Assembly: GCA_026414225.1 (NCBI GenBank)
Contig: JAOAJK010000001.1
Location: forward strand, 134,886-198,885
Direction: 5' to 3'
From: Thermoplasmata archaeon
GTDB taxonomy: Archaea; Thermoplasmatota; Thermoplasmata; Lutacidiplasmatales; SKW197
DNA length: 64,000 nt
Below, in pieces: positions 7,704 to 16,977 of this stretch. Position numbers and translations under genes: made by a program. A model generated the notes under the pieces. That model was given only the letters and a program-made list of their open reading frames with translations. It made no database searches and had not been told where the DNA came from. Numbering within the stretch: the stretch's first letter is position 1; every line of letters starts with the position of its first letter.

Positions 7704-7859
7704 ATGAAAGGCAACGGGCGAAATCTTTCTGAAATATATGCGAAGGAATGCTTCGAAAAGATAGTGATTTACCCAGGTGACTACGACGAAGAAAGGATGA
7801 AAAAGCTCTACAAGGCGCTGGAGAAACTGCAAATTTCGTTTGACTACGAGGCATATTGA
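7704..7859 (+). CDS. Small conserved-looking protein, 51 residues, unknown function
   Basis: The reading starts at an ATG with a strong ribosome binding site (GGAGGTAAG) eight bases upstream, which is why I prefer it to a longer frame starting at 7536 inside the regulator gene. The product is hydrophilic, with a central ECFEKIVIYPGDYDEERMKK and a predicted helix after it. I do not recognise the family. Its stop overlaps the presumed TTG start of the acyl-CoA synthetase alpha gene, so it is probably the first gene of that operon. Confidence 0.6.
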   Translation: MKGNGRNLSEIYAKECFEKIVIYPGDYDEERMKKLYKALEKLQISFDYEAY

Positions 7860-9370
7860 GCGTATCTGACGGTGGTCCTGTGACCCTGAATGCCCTCTCG
7901 ATGCACGCGGCACCTGGAGAGATTAGAAAAACCCTGGCTTTTTCATCGAGACGAAATCATGAGGACGGAGAACGCATATGGGCACTGGGAAAGCTGTTTA
8001 AACCCAGGACCGTTGCAGTGATTGGCGCTAGTGCAAACCCGCTTAAACCAGGTTCTAGAATCTGCGAAAATCTGAGCTCAAACCCGAACATAATTCTCTA
8101 CCCAGTAAATCCAAAGTACGGAAGTTTGGCCGGGCATAGATGCTATGCCCGCATCTCTGATATACCCGGAAAAATTGACCTCGCAGTAATTTCTGTGCCT
8201 GCGAATTTAGTGCAGAATGCCGTTGAAGACTGCATTAAGTCGGGCATCAAGAATTTGCTGATAATCTCCTCGGGTTTCTCAGAGGTCGGCGCTGCTGGGC
8301 TGGAAATGGAGAAAAAACTAGAGGAAGTGGTGAGCAAAAATGGAATTCGTGTTCTAGGACCGAATACACTGGGTTATGTCAATACCCATGAAGGAATAGA
8401 TGTAATTTTCCTAAGCAAGACCGCTTTCCAGAGGCCATTACCTGGGTGCGTCTCCATGATTTCCCAAAGCGGTTCCCTTGCCGTAGATTTCATGGAAGAA
8501 CTGGCATACCATGGGACCGGGCTTTCATATTTTATAGGCCTGGGTAACAAGATAGATATTACAGAAGTAGAGGCACTGGAATACCTGCGCACAGATTTAC
8601 ACACCCGTGTGGTTGCACTCTACCTCGAAAATCTATCTCGCGGAAATGAATTTTTTGCGGCATGTAAAAATTATCCCCATCCCATAGTTCTGCTCAAGGG
8701 GGGAAGGAGCAGTAAGGGTTCGCGGGCAGCGGTGCTTCACACTGGTAGAATGGGCGGAAATTACAAAATATTAAAAGGGGTAATGGAACAGTTGAATCTA
8801 GTTCTCGCCTCCGATGAGGTTGAACTCCTCGATTATACCCGTGCCTTTGTATGTCCCTATCCTCCGAATGGAAGAAGGGTGGTTATCATCACAAACGGTG
8901 GTGGAAATGGAATAATTGCGGCGGACCTCATTGAAGAGAGATGGAACGAAATGATGGAGGTTGTGGAACTTCCTTCAAGTGTGAAAAGAAAACTTGGGTC
9001 CAAGCTTCCCGCATACATTTCCCCGAGCAACCCCGTGGATTTAACCTCTGAAAGCACGAATGAACACTATCTCTCTGTTATTGAAATGCTGGCCGAAGAA
9101 AGGATTTGTGATATTCTTCTCTTCGGCATCACCCCGAACGAACATTTGAACGCAAATGTGGTGCGGGGGATTGCAGAAGTATGCAAGAAATATCGGATCC
9201 CGGCATTCGGTTATGTAAAATGCCCAAGCTTGCAGATGGGGCTGATAAAGAAATTTGCCAGTGAGAATATCCCCGTGTATCCAAGTGTTTCCCGTGCGGT
9301 TAACGCAACTGGCACATTTGCAAAATGGCATTTTGAGAGGTGCAGAGAACATGCTGGAAACCGAGCATGA
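7856..9370 (+). CDS. acdA: ADP-forming acyl-CoA synthetase, alpha subunit
   Basis: This subunit has the CoA-binding and ligase domains of the acetate/acyl-CoA ligase (ADP-forming), which makes ATP from acyl-CoA at the end of sugar or amino acid fermentation. LFKPRTVAVIGAS opens the CoA-binding Rossmann domain; LGPNTLGYVNT and SMISQSGSLAVDFM belong to the succinyl-CoA-ligase-like domain. AAVLHTGRMGG contains the His that is phosphorylated in the family (usually within a SHTGxxAG run), so the site is kept with a changed surrounding. The start is uncertain: about 46 residues precede the conserved domain. A TTG at 7856 overlapping the previous stop, with GAGG upstream, is one choice, and an ATG at 7901 another. 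The beta subunit gene overlaps the end. Acyl specificity is unknown. Confidence 0.85.
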   Translation: MSVSDGGPVTLNALSMHAAPGEIRKTLAFSSRRNHEDGERIWALGKLFKPRTVAVIGASANPLKPGSRICENLSSNPNIILYPVNPKYGSLAGHRCYARISDIPGKIDLAVISVPANLVQNAVEDCIKSGIKNLLIISSGFSEVGAAGLEMEKKLEEVVSKNGIRVLGPNTLGYVNTHEGIDVIFLSKTAFQRPLPGCVSMISQSGSLAVDFMEELAYHGTGLSYFIGLGNKIDITEVEALEYLRTDLHTRVVALYLENLSRGNEFFAACKNYPHPIVLLKGGRSSKGSRAAVLHTGRMGGNYKILKGVMEQLNLVLASDEVELLDYTRAFVCPYPPNGRRVVIITNGGGNGIIAADLIEERWNEMMEVVELPSSVKRKLGSKLPAYISPSNPVDLTSESTNEHYLSVIEMLAEERICDILLFGITPNEHLNANVVRGIAEVCKKYRIPAFGYVKCPSLQMGLIKKFASENIPVYPSVSRAVNATGTFAKWHFERCREHAGNRA

Positions 9371-9980
9371 GGTAAAGCAACTCCTCGAAAACTATGGAAT
9401 AAAAAGGCCAGAATACTGGATTGTTCCGCAGTCAGAATTTTCAGATATACAGGGAATCCTGCCACCTGAGAAGCGATTTGTTCTCAAGGTGCTTGACGCA
9501 AACATAAAGCACAAGAGCGAAATAGGGGCACTGGTCGTAGATGTATCGCGAGATGATGTCGGGCGTGTTCTCGAGAATCTGCGGTGCAGATTTGGAGAGA
9601 AACCAGTTCTTATAGAAGAATACATCCCTCACTCCATTGAGTTTATTCTAGGTGCTAAAAAAGATGAGGATTTTGAGGGCGTTGTGGGTTTCGGTGGAGG
9701 TGGTTTTTTAACTGAACTTTATGGAGACATTGTATTCAGGAAGATGCCACTCACCAGGGAGGAGATTGTCAAAATGGTCAATTCAACCAGAATTTCGGCT
9801 GTTTTTAAGGGTTTCAGAAATCTGAATTACGACTACGAACCGGTTATCAAAGCAGTACTGGGAATCCAGAGGATTTTCGATGAAAAGGGCGCCGTGATAT
9901 CGGAGCTTGAAATCAATCCCCTGATAATCAGCGATTCAGAACCGGTTGCACTGGACGCTAAAATAATTCTTAACAAGTAG
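9351..9980 (+). CDS. acdB: ADP-forming acyl-CoA synthetase, beta subunit
   Basis: A 209-residue ATP-grasp domain protein that pairs with the preceding alpha subunit. Recognisable runs are RFVLKVLDANIKHKSEIGAL (nucleotide-binding lysine and the KHK(S/T)(E/D)xGGV-like motif), VLIEEYIPHSIEFILGAK, FGGGGFLTELYGDIVFRKMP and the metal-binding SELEINPLII. The ATG at 9351 overlaps the alpha gene by 20 bases; in-frame codons upstream belong to the alpha gene region and are not conserved. In many archaea alpha and beta are separate genes, as here, while bacteria and some archaea have a fused protein. Confidence 0.87.
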   Translation: MLETEHEVKQLLENYGIKRPEYWIVPQSEFSDIQGILPPEKRFVLKVLDANIKHKSEIGALVVDVSRDDVGRVLENLRCRFGEKPVLIEEYIPHSIEFILGAKKDEDFEGVVGFGGGGFLTELYGDIVFRKMPLTREEIVKMVNSTRISAVFKGFRNLNYDYEPVIKAVLGIQRIFDEKGAVISELEINPLIISDSEPVALDAKIILNK

Positions 9981-10031
9981 ATACATCACTCCACCGATAC
10001 CTTTATTTCCGATGAAGCCATCCCTTCCTCG

Positions 10032-13013
10032 GTGATTGAGATGAAAAAAGCGTTGCTGGCTTTAGTCACAGTCCTGCTTGTTTTCTCGATTTTTGGTTCT
10101 GGCAAGGGAGAAGTGGTTGTTCCGAAGAATCTGACGCCCCACAGTCCAATCCACATTTCCAGCGATGCCGATTTCAACGCCTCCAATGGTGTAAGCGGGG
10201 GCAGTGGAACCGCAGCAGACCCCTACATCATCTCTGACCTCGAAATTGATGCCCAGGGAGGTGCCTTCGGGATATATGTCGAATTCACGAATGCGCATTT
10301 CAGAATTGTTAACTGTACGGTTTACAATGCAACAAAATGCGTGATTTCTCCCTACGGCTGTGGAATTGCCTTCAACTCTGTTTCAAATGGAACAATCACC
10401 AGCTGCACTGTTTACGCAAATAAATACAACGGCATCTGGGTAAGGGGCTCAACACTTGTGAACATTTCTGGCAATTATGTTCATCACAATACCCAGAACG
10501 GGGTACTGATTGCAAATTCCGACGGTATCCTTGTCACGGGCAACAATGTAGTTGACAATGGAGAGGCAGGAATTCTGCTCCAGAACGCCCTGAACATCAC
10601 AGTCACGAACAATACTCTCAGCAAGAATGATATTCAGATTTCTGGGGATGCAGCAAACTACTGGGCTGCCCACACCATTGACAGCAATCTTGTTAACGGA
10701 AAACCCGCGGTCTACATAAAGTCGCAGAGCGGATTGACCTTGAATGCGGACTACGGGCAGATAATTATTGCAAACAGCACATCAATAAATGTGAGCAGCA
10801 TTACGATCAAAAATGCCTCAATCGCGGTACAAATCGGTTTTTCCAGCGATATCAAAATTACCACTTCCAGATTAACTGAGAACAAACTGTATGGAATCTA
10901 CACCTACAAATCCACAAATCTAGATATAATGAACTGTACGATAACATCAAACGGAAAACATGGTCTGTTTGCAGATGGTTCCACGGCCCTCGCCATCCAC
11001 CAGTGTTATGTTGGAGGTAACGGGGAAAATGGAATTCATTTGATGGAAACCCTGGAATCCCGTATTACAGAAAACCAGTTCGTAGCCAATAGCCAGTACG
11101 GGGTTTACATCACCTTTGGCTCAATCTCTAACGAAATCCATCACAACGACTTCACTGGAAATAACGGGGCAACGGGGACCTACGACGCTAACCATACCCA
11201 GGCATACGACAGCACAGGTGGAAACTCCTGGTGTCCAGATAATTATGGAAACTACTGGGCGGACTGGATGACACCGGATGCGGATAACAATTTTGTGGTG
11301 GATTCCCCTTACCAGCTGGATGGAACAGCGGGTGTGAAGGACGATTTTCCGCTTGTGAGCCAGCACAACTTCATCTGGATATACCACACTCCGATTAAGT
11401 ATGCGGAGGAAAACTCGGAAATCAAGGTGAACGCCGTGGTGCATACAATTGCGGCAGTGTCCGGCGTGGAATTAAAGTACCTTCCTCTCCAGGGCGGACA
11501 GTACCTTAGCATCCAGATGAGCCGTGTTTCAGGAAACTCGACCGATGGCACATACGAGGGCACGATTCCAGTCCAGAGTGGCACGGGCTATCTGAAGTAT
11601 TACATTGCTGCCAGTGTGCCTAGTGCCTCAATGCGGACGCCCGTATATGTTTGCATTGTTGGCGAACTTGTTATGAGCGTCAACCTCTCGCTTTCACATA
11701 CCCAGATTAGCCCCGGTGGAACAACCACGGTGATGGTCAGTGTGAAAGATGCAAGTACCCAGGCAGTTCTAGGTGGCGCAGAAGTAATCCTGGGAGCGAT
11801 GAACCTCGCGGGGAGTTTTGACAAGCAAGCTGGTTACACAGACAGTAACGGGATTTTCGTTGCCAACTTCACAGCTGACAGTGGGTCCACAGGGAGCACA
11901 GGAAAGATTCTGGCAAATGTGAGTGCCGGTGGATACAAGCCAGGCAGTGCAGAAGTTTCCCTCACTATCACCTCCGCGGCTGGAACTCCGTCCGCACCCA
12001 CGAATCTTGCGGCTACCCCGGGCGACCAGAAGGTCACTCTCACCTGGCAACCACCCGCAAACGATGGCGGCTCTCCAGTCACGGATTACAAAGTTTACTG
12101 GGGCACAATCAGCGGGTCATACACGAACAGCCAGAATACGGGAAATCAGCTTACCTTCACCGTAACTGGATTAACTAACGGACAGACCTACTACTTTGCG
12201 GTAAGTGCAATAAATGCGGTGGGAGAAGGTGCAAAGAGCCCCGAGGTGAGCGCGACCCCCACCGGAGGACAACAGCAGTTGTATAACTTAACCGTGACTA
12301 TTTCACTCTCCAAAACCCAGATTACCGCAGGTAACTCTACTACTGTCACGGTCCTGGTGAAAAATGCAAGCAGCGGAGGTGCTGTGACAAATGCCCTGGT
12401 TAGCTTGAGTGCTGATGGCGTGCCTGGAACATTTGAACACCCTAGCGGCTACACAGGCAGTAATGGAGAGTTCATAACGAACTTCACAGCCGGAGATGTT
12501 TCAGAGAACACCACAGGGAAAATCGTTGCGAACGCGAGTGCTGGCGGATACAACCCTGCAAGCGTGCAGAAATTCATCACGGTGTACCCTTCCTGGATTT
12601 CACTCCATACGATGAATGTGAATGTTGAGGTAAGCAGTGCTGAAGTCAAGGCGGGGGAAACCATTGCGATTACCGTAACAGTTACAGACGAAAACGGTCA
12701 GCCCGTTTCTGGGGTGAATGCAAGCATAGAACTGATACCTGTGGCAGGAACACTTGATGCACCTGCAAAAACCACGGATAATTCTGGCCGTGCTACATTT
12801 GCATTTACTGGAAAGGCAGACCTGGAAAAGGATACGCTGGTTACAGTTAAGGTGAAGGCGACAAAACCAGGATACTCGGATGCTGAAAAGTCGGCGACAA
12901 TCTCGGTGAAAAAGAAGGTGGAACCAAAGCCAACACCCGGATTTGAATTCCTGCTCCTCGGGGCTGCAATTGTTACTGGCACGATATACTTTGCCAGGAA
13001 GAAGTTACAGTGA
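10032..13013 (+). CDS. Beta-helix surface protein with FN3 and Ig-like domains and a PGF-CTERM-like end
   Basis: A secreted 993-residue protein (990 if the ATG at 10041 is used). A signal peptide (residues 4-27) precedes a NosD-type right-handed beta-helix (about 40-450) rich in N-x-(T/S) sites and ending in the recurring WADWMTPDADNNFVVDSPY element. Then follow an HTP-type module shared with two other proteins here (about 452-540), an Ig-like repeat (about 545-645), an FN3 domain (about 650-745), two more Ig-like repeats, and a C-terminal PTPGFEFLLLGAAIVTG helix ending in basic residues. TPGF before a helix and RKK after it fit the PGF-CTERM signal, which archaeosortase A cuts and couples to lipid. 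A TATA-like CTTTATTTC at 10000-10008 lies upstream. The role is probably cell-surface binding or structure. Confidence 0.8.
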   Translation: MIEMKKALLALVTVLLVFSIFGSGKGEVVVPKNLTPHSPIHISSDADFNASNGVSGGSGTAADPYIISDLEIDAQGGAFGIYVEFTNAHFRIVNCTVYNATKCVISPYGCGIAFNSVSNGTITSCTVYANKYNGIWVRGSTLVNISGNYVHHNTQNGVLIANSDGILVTGNNVVDNGEAGILLQNALNITVTNNTLSKNDIQISGDAANYWAAHTIDSNLVNGKPAVYIKSQSGLTLNADYGQIIIANSTSINVSSITIKNASIAVQIGFSSDIKITTSRLTENKLYGIYTYKSTNLDIMNCTITSNGKHGLFADGSTALAIHQCYVGGNGENGIHLMETLESRITENQFVANSQYGVYITFGSISNEIHHNDFTGNNGATGTYDANHTQAYDSTGGNSWCPDNYGNYWADWMTPDADNNFVVDSPYQLDGTAGVKDDFPLVSQHNFIWIYHTPIKYAEENSEIKVNAVVHTIAAVSGVELKYLPLQGGQYLSIQMSRVSGNSTDGTYEGTIPVQSGTGYLKYYIAASVPSASMRTPVYVCIVGELVMSVNLSLSHTQISPGGTTTVMVSVKDASTQAVLGGAEVILGAMNLAGSFDKQAGYTDSNGIFVANFTADSGSTGSTGKILANVSAGGYKPGSAEVSLTITSAAGTPSAPTNLAATPGDQKVTLTWQPPANDGGSPVTDYKVYWGTISGSYTNSQNTGNQLTFTVTGLTNGQTYYFAVSAINAVGEGAKSPEVSATPTGGQQQLYNLTVTISLSKTQITAGNSTTVTVLVKNASSGGAVTNALVSLSADGVPGTFEHPSGYTGSNGEFITNFTAGDVSENTTGKIVANASAGGYNPASVQKFITVYPSWISLHTMNVNVEVSSAEVKAGETIAITVTVTDENGQPVSGVNASIELIPVAGTLDAPAKTTDNSGRATFAFTGKADLEKDTLVTVKVKATKPGYSDAEKSATISVKKKVEPKPTPGFEFLLLGAAIVTGTIYFARKKLQ

Positions 13014-13044
13014 CAAGCACTTTCACTCACCCCTCCCTTTTACC

Positions 13045-13053
13045 TTTAAATAC
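13045..13053 (+). promoter_or_regulatory. TATA box of the mre11-rad50-xseAB operon
   Basis: TTTAAATAC is centred about 26 bases before the ATG at 13075, giving a leaderless start. This supports 13075 over an upstream in-frame start inside the previous gene. Confidence 0.55.
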
Positions 13054-13074
13054 CCCCCGAACATTCTTTTAATC

Positions 13075-14466
13075 ATGAGTTTGTTTGACTTCGGACGGAA
13101 TGACGCCCTGGGAGAAAAGGTGAACCAGCGGACGGTAAAAATCCAGGAAAGAAGCACAAAAAACCTGAGGGCTCCACCACCCGAAATTCCAGAAAAAAAG
13201 AAAGTGAGATTTGTGCATCTGGCAGATGTGCATCTGGGTGCGTTCAAGGCCCAGCATGAAGTTCTGAGGGAAGCGTCAGCAAAACTTCTGAGGATGGTCG
13301 TTGAGTTCTGTAAAAAATACGATGTGGACTTCATTCTGGTTGCGGGCGACCTCTTTCATGGGAATGTAGTGAAAATCGAAATTCAGAAGGAGTGTGCAGC
13401 CATTCTGACAGATGCGGATGAAAGCGGAATCAGAGTTTATGCGGTGTATGGTTCGCACGATGCAAGCCCGACCCATAGCTCATCTGTGGATGTGCTGGCC
13501 GCGGCGAAGAGAATTACCCTCGTTGAGGTCATGGCATGGAACGAAAACGAAAAGATCAACCTCCTGCCTGTTGTGGACAGATCTGGTGTCTCTCTGGTAG
13601 GAGTTAGTGGAAGAAAACGGGAGATTGAGATAGAATATCTAGATAAGCTGGATTTTGAGACGCTAGAAAAAATCCCAAGGCCGAAGATTTTTATGTTGCA
13701 TTCCACGGTTGCAGAACTCCGCCCAGAATTTTTAAAAGAAGCGGAGGGAGTTTCCTTTGCCCTCCTGCCGAGAAATTTCGATTACTATGCGTGTGGACAT
13801 GTGCACATGAGGAGCGTTAATTTTGCGGAGGACTACGGATTGTTCGTGTATCCTGGGCCCCTGTTTGCCTCAAGTGTGAAGGACCTCGAGGAGAATACAG
13901 AGAGGTTACCTGGCTTTTATCTCGTTGACTTTGATGAGAAGATAACGGAGGAGAACCTTACATTTGTCGATATCTATTCGCTCCAGGCACTGACGGGCCA
14001 CAACGGAGAAATCCCGGACATTGTGTTCGCACAGTTTTCCTTCGGAAATACAACTCCAGGGGAGGTCGAAGACCAACTTAAGAACTGGATTGAAAACAGG
14101 GATTTGAGAAATTCTGTCGTGTATCTAAAACTTGAGGGAAAACTCGTTGAGGGAAAACGCTCGAAGATACCGTTCGAAGAGATTGCGGGGGAGGGTGTTG
14201 CACTGGGAGCACTTGATGTGCTCATAAACAGGGAGGGGCTTGCTGATGCTGAGGTTGACCTGGAGCATGTAGTCCATGGTGAAAGTATCGAGGAAATTGA
14301 AAGAAAGGTTGCAGAGGTTTTTTTTCAGGACGCGGAGGAGGCGAATGAGGCAATAAGGTTAATAGGGATTCTCGGGGCTGAGAAGCTCGAGGGAGAAAGC
14401 AATGAGGCGTATCACACGAGAATTGAGGAAAATGTGAAGAAAAACCTTGACCTGGGAGGCGGGTGA
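13075..14466 (+). CDS. mre11: DNA double-strand break repair nuclease Mre11
   Basis: A 463-residue Mn-dependent nuclease that, with Rad50, recognises and trims DNA ends. The phosphoesterase motifs are present: HLADVHLG, VAGDLFH, YGSHDAS (in place of GNHD), MLHST and YACGHVHMRS. About 45 residues precede motif I, a basic, Pro-containing N-terminal extension that is longer than in typical archaeal homologues. The C-terminal half should hold the capping and Rad50-binding regions. The start follows a TATA box at leaderless distance, and rad50 begins at the base after the stop. It is the first gene of the operon mre11-rad50-xseA-xseB-DUF447; no herA or nurA is adjacent, although these usually accompany mre11 in thermophilic archaea. 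Confidence 0.92.
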   Translation: MSLFDFGRNDALGEKVNQRTVKIQERSTKNLRAPPPEIPEKKKVRFVHLADVHLGAFKAQHEVLREASAKLLRMVVEFCKKYDVDFILVAGDLFHGNVVKIEIQKECAAILTDADESGIRVYAVYGSHDASPTHSSSVDVLAAAKRITLVEVMAWNENEKINLLPVVDRSGVSLVGVSGRKREIEIEYLDKLDFETLEKIPRPKIFMLHSTVAELRPEFLKEAEGVSFALLPRNFDYYACGHVHMRSVNFAEDYGLFVYPGPLFASSVKDLEENTERLPGFYLVDFDEKITEENLTFVDIYSLQALTGHNGEIPDIVFAQFSFGNTTPGEVEDQLKNWIENRDLRNSVVYLKLEGKLVEGKRSKIPFEEIAGEGVALGALDVLINREGLADAEVDLEHVVHGESIEEIERKVAEVFFQDAEEANEAIRLIGILGAEKLEGESNEAYHTRIEENVKKNLDLGGG

Positions 14467-16977
14467 ATGCGAATAAAGAAGATTGTGCTTGAGAACATAA
14501 GGAGCTATGTCCATGAGGAAATTGAGTTTGGCAAAGGTCTGAGCTTCTTCGAGGGCGACATCGGGGCAGGAAAGAGCACAATTTTGATGGCAGTAAAATT
14601 TGCATTGTTCGGGAAGAGCAGGGGCCTGGAGTATCTACAGCTTCTGAGGGAGGGGGCCAGGGAGGGTTCTGTAAGATTGACATTTCTTGTGGACGGGAAG
14701 GAATACATCATATCAAGGGTGTTGCGGAGGAAAACACCGAGAAAAAAAGGAGAGGTTGTGGAGGTGATTGAACAGGAGAAGGTGGTGATTGAGGATGAAA
14801 ATACGAAACAGGAACTCGCACCCAGAGACGCAGACGAGAGAATTCTGAAGATTCTCGGAGCCGGTAGAAGGCTGAGAAAGCAAACCTTCTCAAAGATGTA
14901 TGAGTACGCCCTCTATGTGCCGCAGGAAGAGATGAAGGCGATCCTCGCAGACCTGAAGCAGGACAGAGAGGCAAAGAGGAAAACCATCTCCCATCTTTTT
15001 GGTTGCGAGGTTTATGGAGTTGCGAGGGAGAATGCGAATGTGGTCAGAAAGGCGATGGAGAAGGAAATTGAACTTGCAATGGCAAAGCTCGGAGAGAATT
15101 GTGTCGAGATAGACAAGAAGGAGCAGGAGCTCGCTCAGGAGCGAAAGGAATTGGAGCAAAAAGGGGCAGAAGCTAGTAGGATTGAAGAAGAAATCGCGGA
15201 ATTAAATAGGAAAGTCACAGAGCTGAAGGTCCAAGTTGAAACCTTCGAGAAATTACGGAAAGAAAGGGAGGGGCTGGAGGGAAAAAAGAGAGAACTTCGG
15301 GTAAAGAAGGAGCAGATTAGCAAAGAGATTGGGAGACACAAGGAAGAGATTGCAGGGTGTCTCGGGGAGATTGAGACGAAAAAGGGGAGACAGGAGGAGC
15401 TGAAGCCCCACTACGAGAATTTTGTTTGCCTTTCTAAGAGAGTTGAAGAGGGGAGGATGAAGAAGAAAAAGGTGGAAAAAATTGAGGAGCAGATAAATAA
15501 AAAACAGGGAAGTGCCGAGGAAATAAGGAAACAGATTACGGAGCTGGAAGAGAGGATTAAAGGGGCTGACGAAATCAGAAGAAAGCTTGAAAGTTTTGGG
15601 GATTTAGAAAAGGATCTGGAAGTTCTAGAACAGGAGAAAGCCGAGAACACCGAGAAAATTTCCGTGCTGAGGACAGAAATTGAGGGGTTGAAGAAGGAAA
15701 TTGGGGAGAGTGAAAAGGAGAAAGCGGAGATGACTGGGCTTGCGGGTCTCCAGGTGTGTCCGAAGTGCAGGCAGCCGTTAACAAAAGACCACATAGACCG
15801 GATGCGCAGGGAAATCGAGGAAAAAGTGGTGGAAAAGACAAAGGCCATAAAAGAGAATGAAGCCATCGCAAGCAGGATAAAGGCAAGACAGGTATTCGTG
15901 GAGAACCAGATAAAGGAGAAGAGGAAAATCCTGAAGGAGAAGGAGAAACTCCAGCATTCGCTCGAGGAAATTGAGCGGAAGAGAGCGGAAATGGCAGAAG
16001 CGAAAAAGAGGGTTGCGGCGATCGAGGCCGAAATTGAACATCTCAAAAAAGAGGTGGCGGCCACGGGATTTGACAGGCAGCAGTTTGCCGAGATTGAGAG
16101 GCAGCACCAGGAACTGAAACCGTTTGATGAAGAGTGGAAAGGCCTCACCGCGGAGATTAGAGAAAAGGAGAAGCAGCTTGAAATTTTAAGTAAAAAATTG
16201 GGAGAATATGAGAAAGACTACCAGGATGTTTGCACGGAGCTCGAGGCAGTGGAGGCGAAACTCGAGGAAATTGTGTACGATGAACACGAGGATAAAAAAA
16301 CCCGTGAAAACTTTACAGAGATATCCAAGGAACTTGCTGCGAAGAAGGAGGGGGTTGCCAGGATTATGGAGCAGATGAAGGAGAAGAAGAAGAGGATTGG
16401 AGAGATTGAAAAGGAACTTGAGGAACTGAGAAGAATCAAGGAAAGGATGGAGAAATGCAGGGGTTATGTGGAATGGTTCGAAAAACTGGCGAAGTGCTAT
16501 GAGGAGATTGAAAAAAATGTGCTTAGAGAGGCAAGATACCTGCTGGAGGAGGAACTCCGCGCTCTCTTCAACGAGTTGATGGAAAACGCAGAGATGGATA
16601 TTACTTTGGACGAAAATTTTACACCGGAAATCAGTGTCGGTGATGGTTACATCAGGCCCTTCGAAAATCTGAGTGGTGGCGAGGGCACCGCGCTCGCGCT
16701 CGCTTACCGTCTGGCATTAAACAGGGTGATTACAAGGAGTTTCTTCGGCGAGAATGCCCTGCTCATCCTCGATGAACCCACGGATGGGTTCTCAAGTGAA
16801 CAGATAAACTCGCTCAGGGAATTGCTTGGAAGGATAAAGGAGAACTATGCGGATGGCCAGATTTTTGTGGTCTCGCATGAGCAGGAGCTTGAGGGCGTCG
16901 CGGATGTGGTTTATGAGGTTACCCAAACTGGCAATGGCACGAAAGTTAAAATGAGGGGTGCCGATGCAAACATCTGA
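14467..16977 (+). CDS. rad50: DNA double-strand break repair ATPase Rad50
   Basis: An 836-residue SMC-like ATPase. The N-terminal ATPase half has Walker A GDIGAGKST; a long coiled coil then runs to and from a zinc hook with CPKC at residues 431-434, which dimerises through a shared zinc ion. The C-terminal half has the signature LSGGEGTALALAYRLAL, Walker B ALLILDEPTDGFSSEQ and a final VVSHEQEL. Length is normal for archaeal Rad50. It should form the Mre11-Rad50 end-processing complex with the upstream gene. Its end overlaps xseA by 20 bases, a strong sign that exonuclease VII is made together with it. Confidence 0.95.
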   Translation: MRIKKIVLENIRSYVHEEIEFGKGLSFFEGDIGAGKSTILMAVKFALFGKSRGLEYLQLLREGAREGSVRLTFLVDGKEYIISRVLRRKTPRKKGEVVEVIEQEKVVIEDENTKQELAPRDADERILKILGAGRRLRKQTFSKMYEYALYVPQEEMKAILADLKQDREAKRKTISHLFGCEVYGVARENANVVRKAMEKEIELAMAKLGENCVEIDKKEQELAQERKELEQKGAEASRIEEEIAELNRKVTELKVQVETFEKLRKEREGLEGKKRELRVKKEQISKEIGRHKEEIAGCLGEIETKKGRQEELKPHYENFVCLSKRVEEGRMKKKKVEKIEEQINKKQGSAEEIRKQITELEERIKGADEIRRKLESFGDLEKDLEVLEQEKAENTEKISVLRTEIEGLKKEIGESEKEKAEMTGLAGLQVCPKCRQPLTKDHIDRMRREIEEKVVEKTKAIKENEAIASRIKARQVFVENQIKEKRKILKEKEKLQHSLEEIERKRAEMAEAKKRVAAIEAEIEHLKKEVAATGFDRQQFAEIERQHQELKPFDEEWKGLTAEIREKEKQLEILSKKLGEYEKDYQDVCTELEAVEAKLEEIVYDEHEDKKTRENFTEISKELAAKKEGVARIMEQMKEKKKRIGEIEKELEELRRIKERMEKCRGYVEWFEKLAKCYEEIEKNVLREARYLLEEELRALFNELMENAEMDITLDENFTPEISVGDGYIRPFENLSGGEGTALALAYRLALNRVITRSFFGENALLILDEPTDGFSSEQINSLRELLGRIKENYADGQIFVVSHEQELEGVADVVYEVTQTGNGTKVKMRGADANI

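Noticed and set aside
13041-13050. An upstream start at 12943 for mre11
   Set aside because: It would lie inside the membrane-anchor codons of the previous gene and ahead of the TATA box; ATG 13075 fits the promoter better.
15411-16148. A long open minus-strand frame of 245 codons opposite rad50
   Set aside because: It is rich in Ser and Phe, as expected for the antisense of a Glu/Lys-rich coiled-coil gene, and has no start signals or family match.
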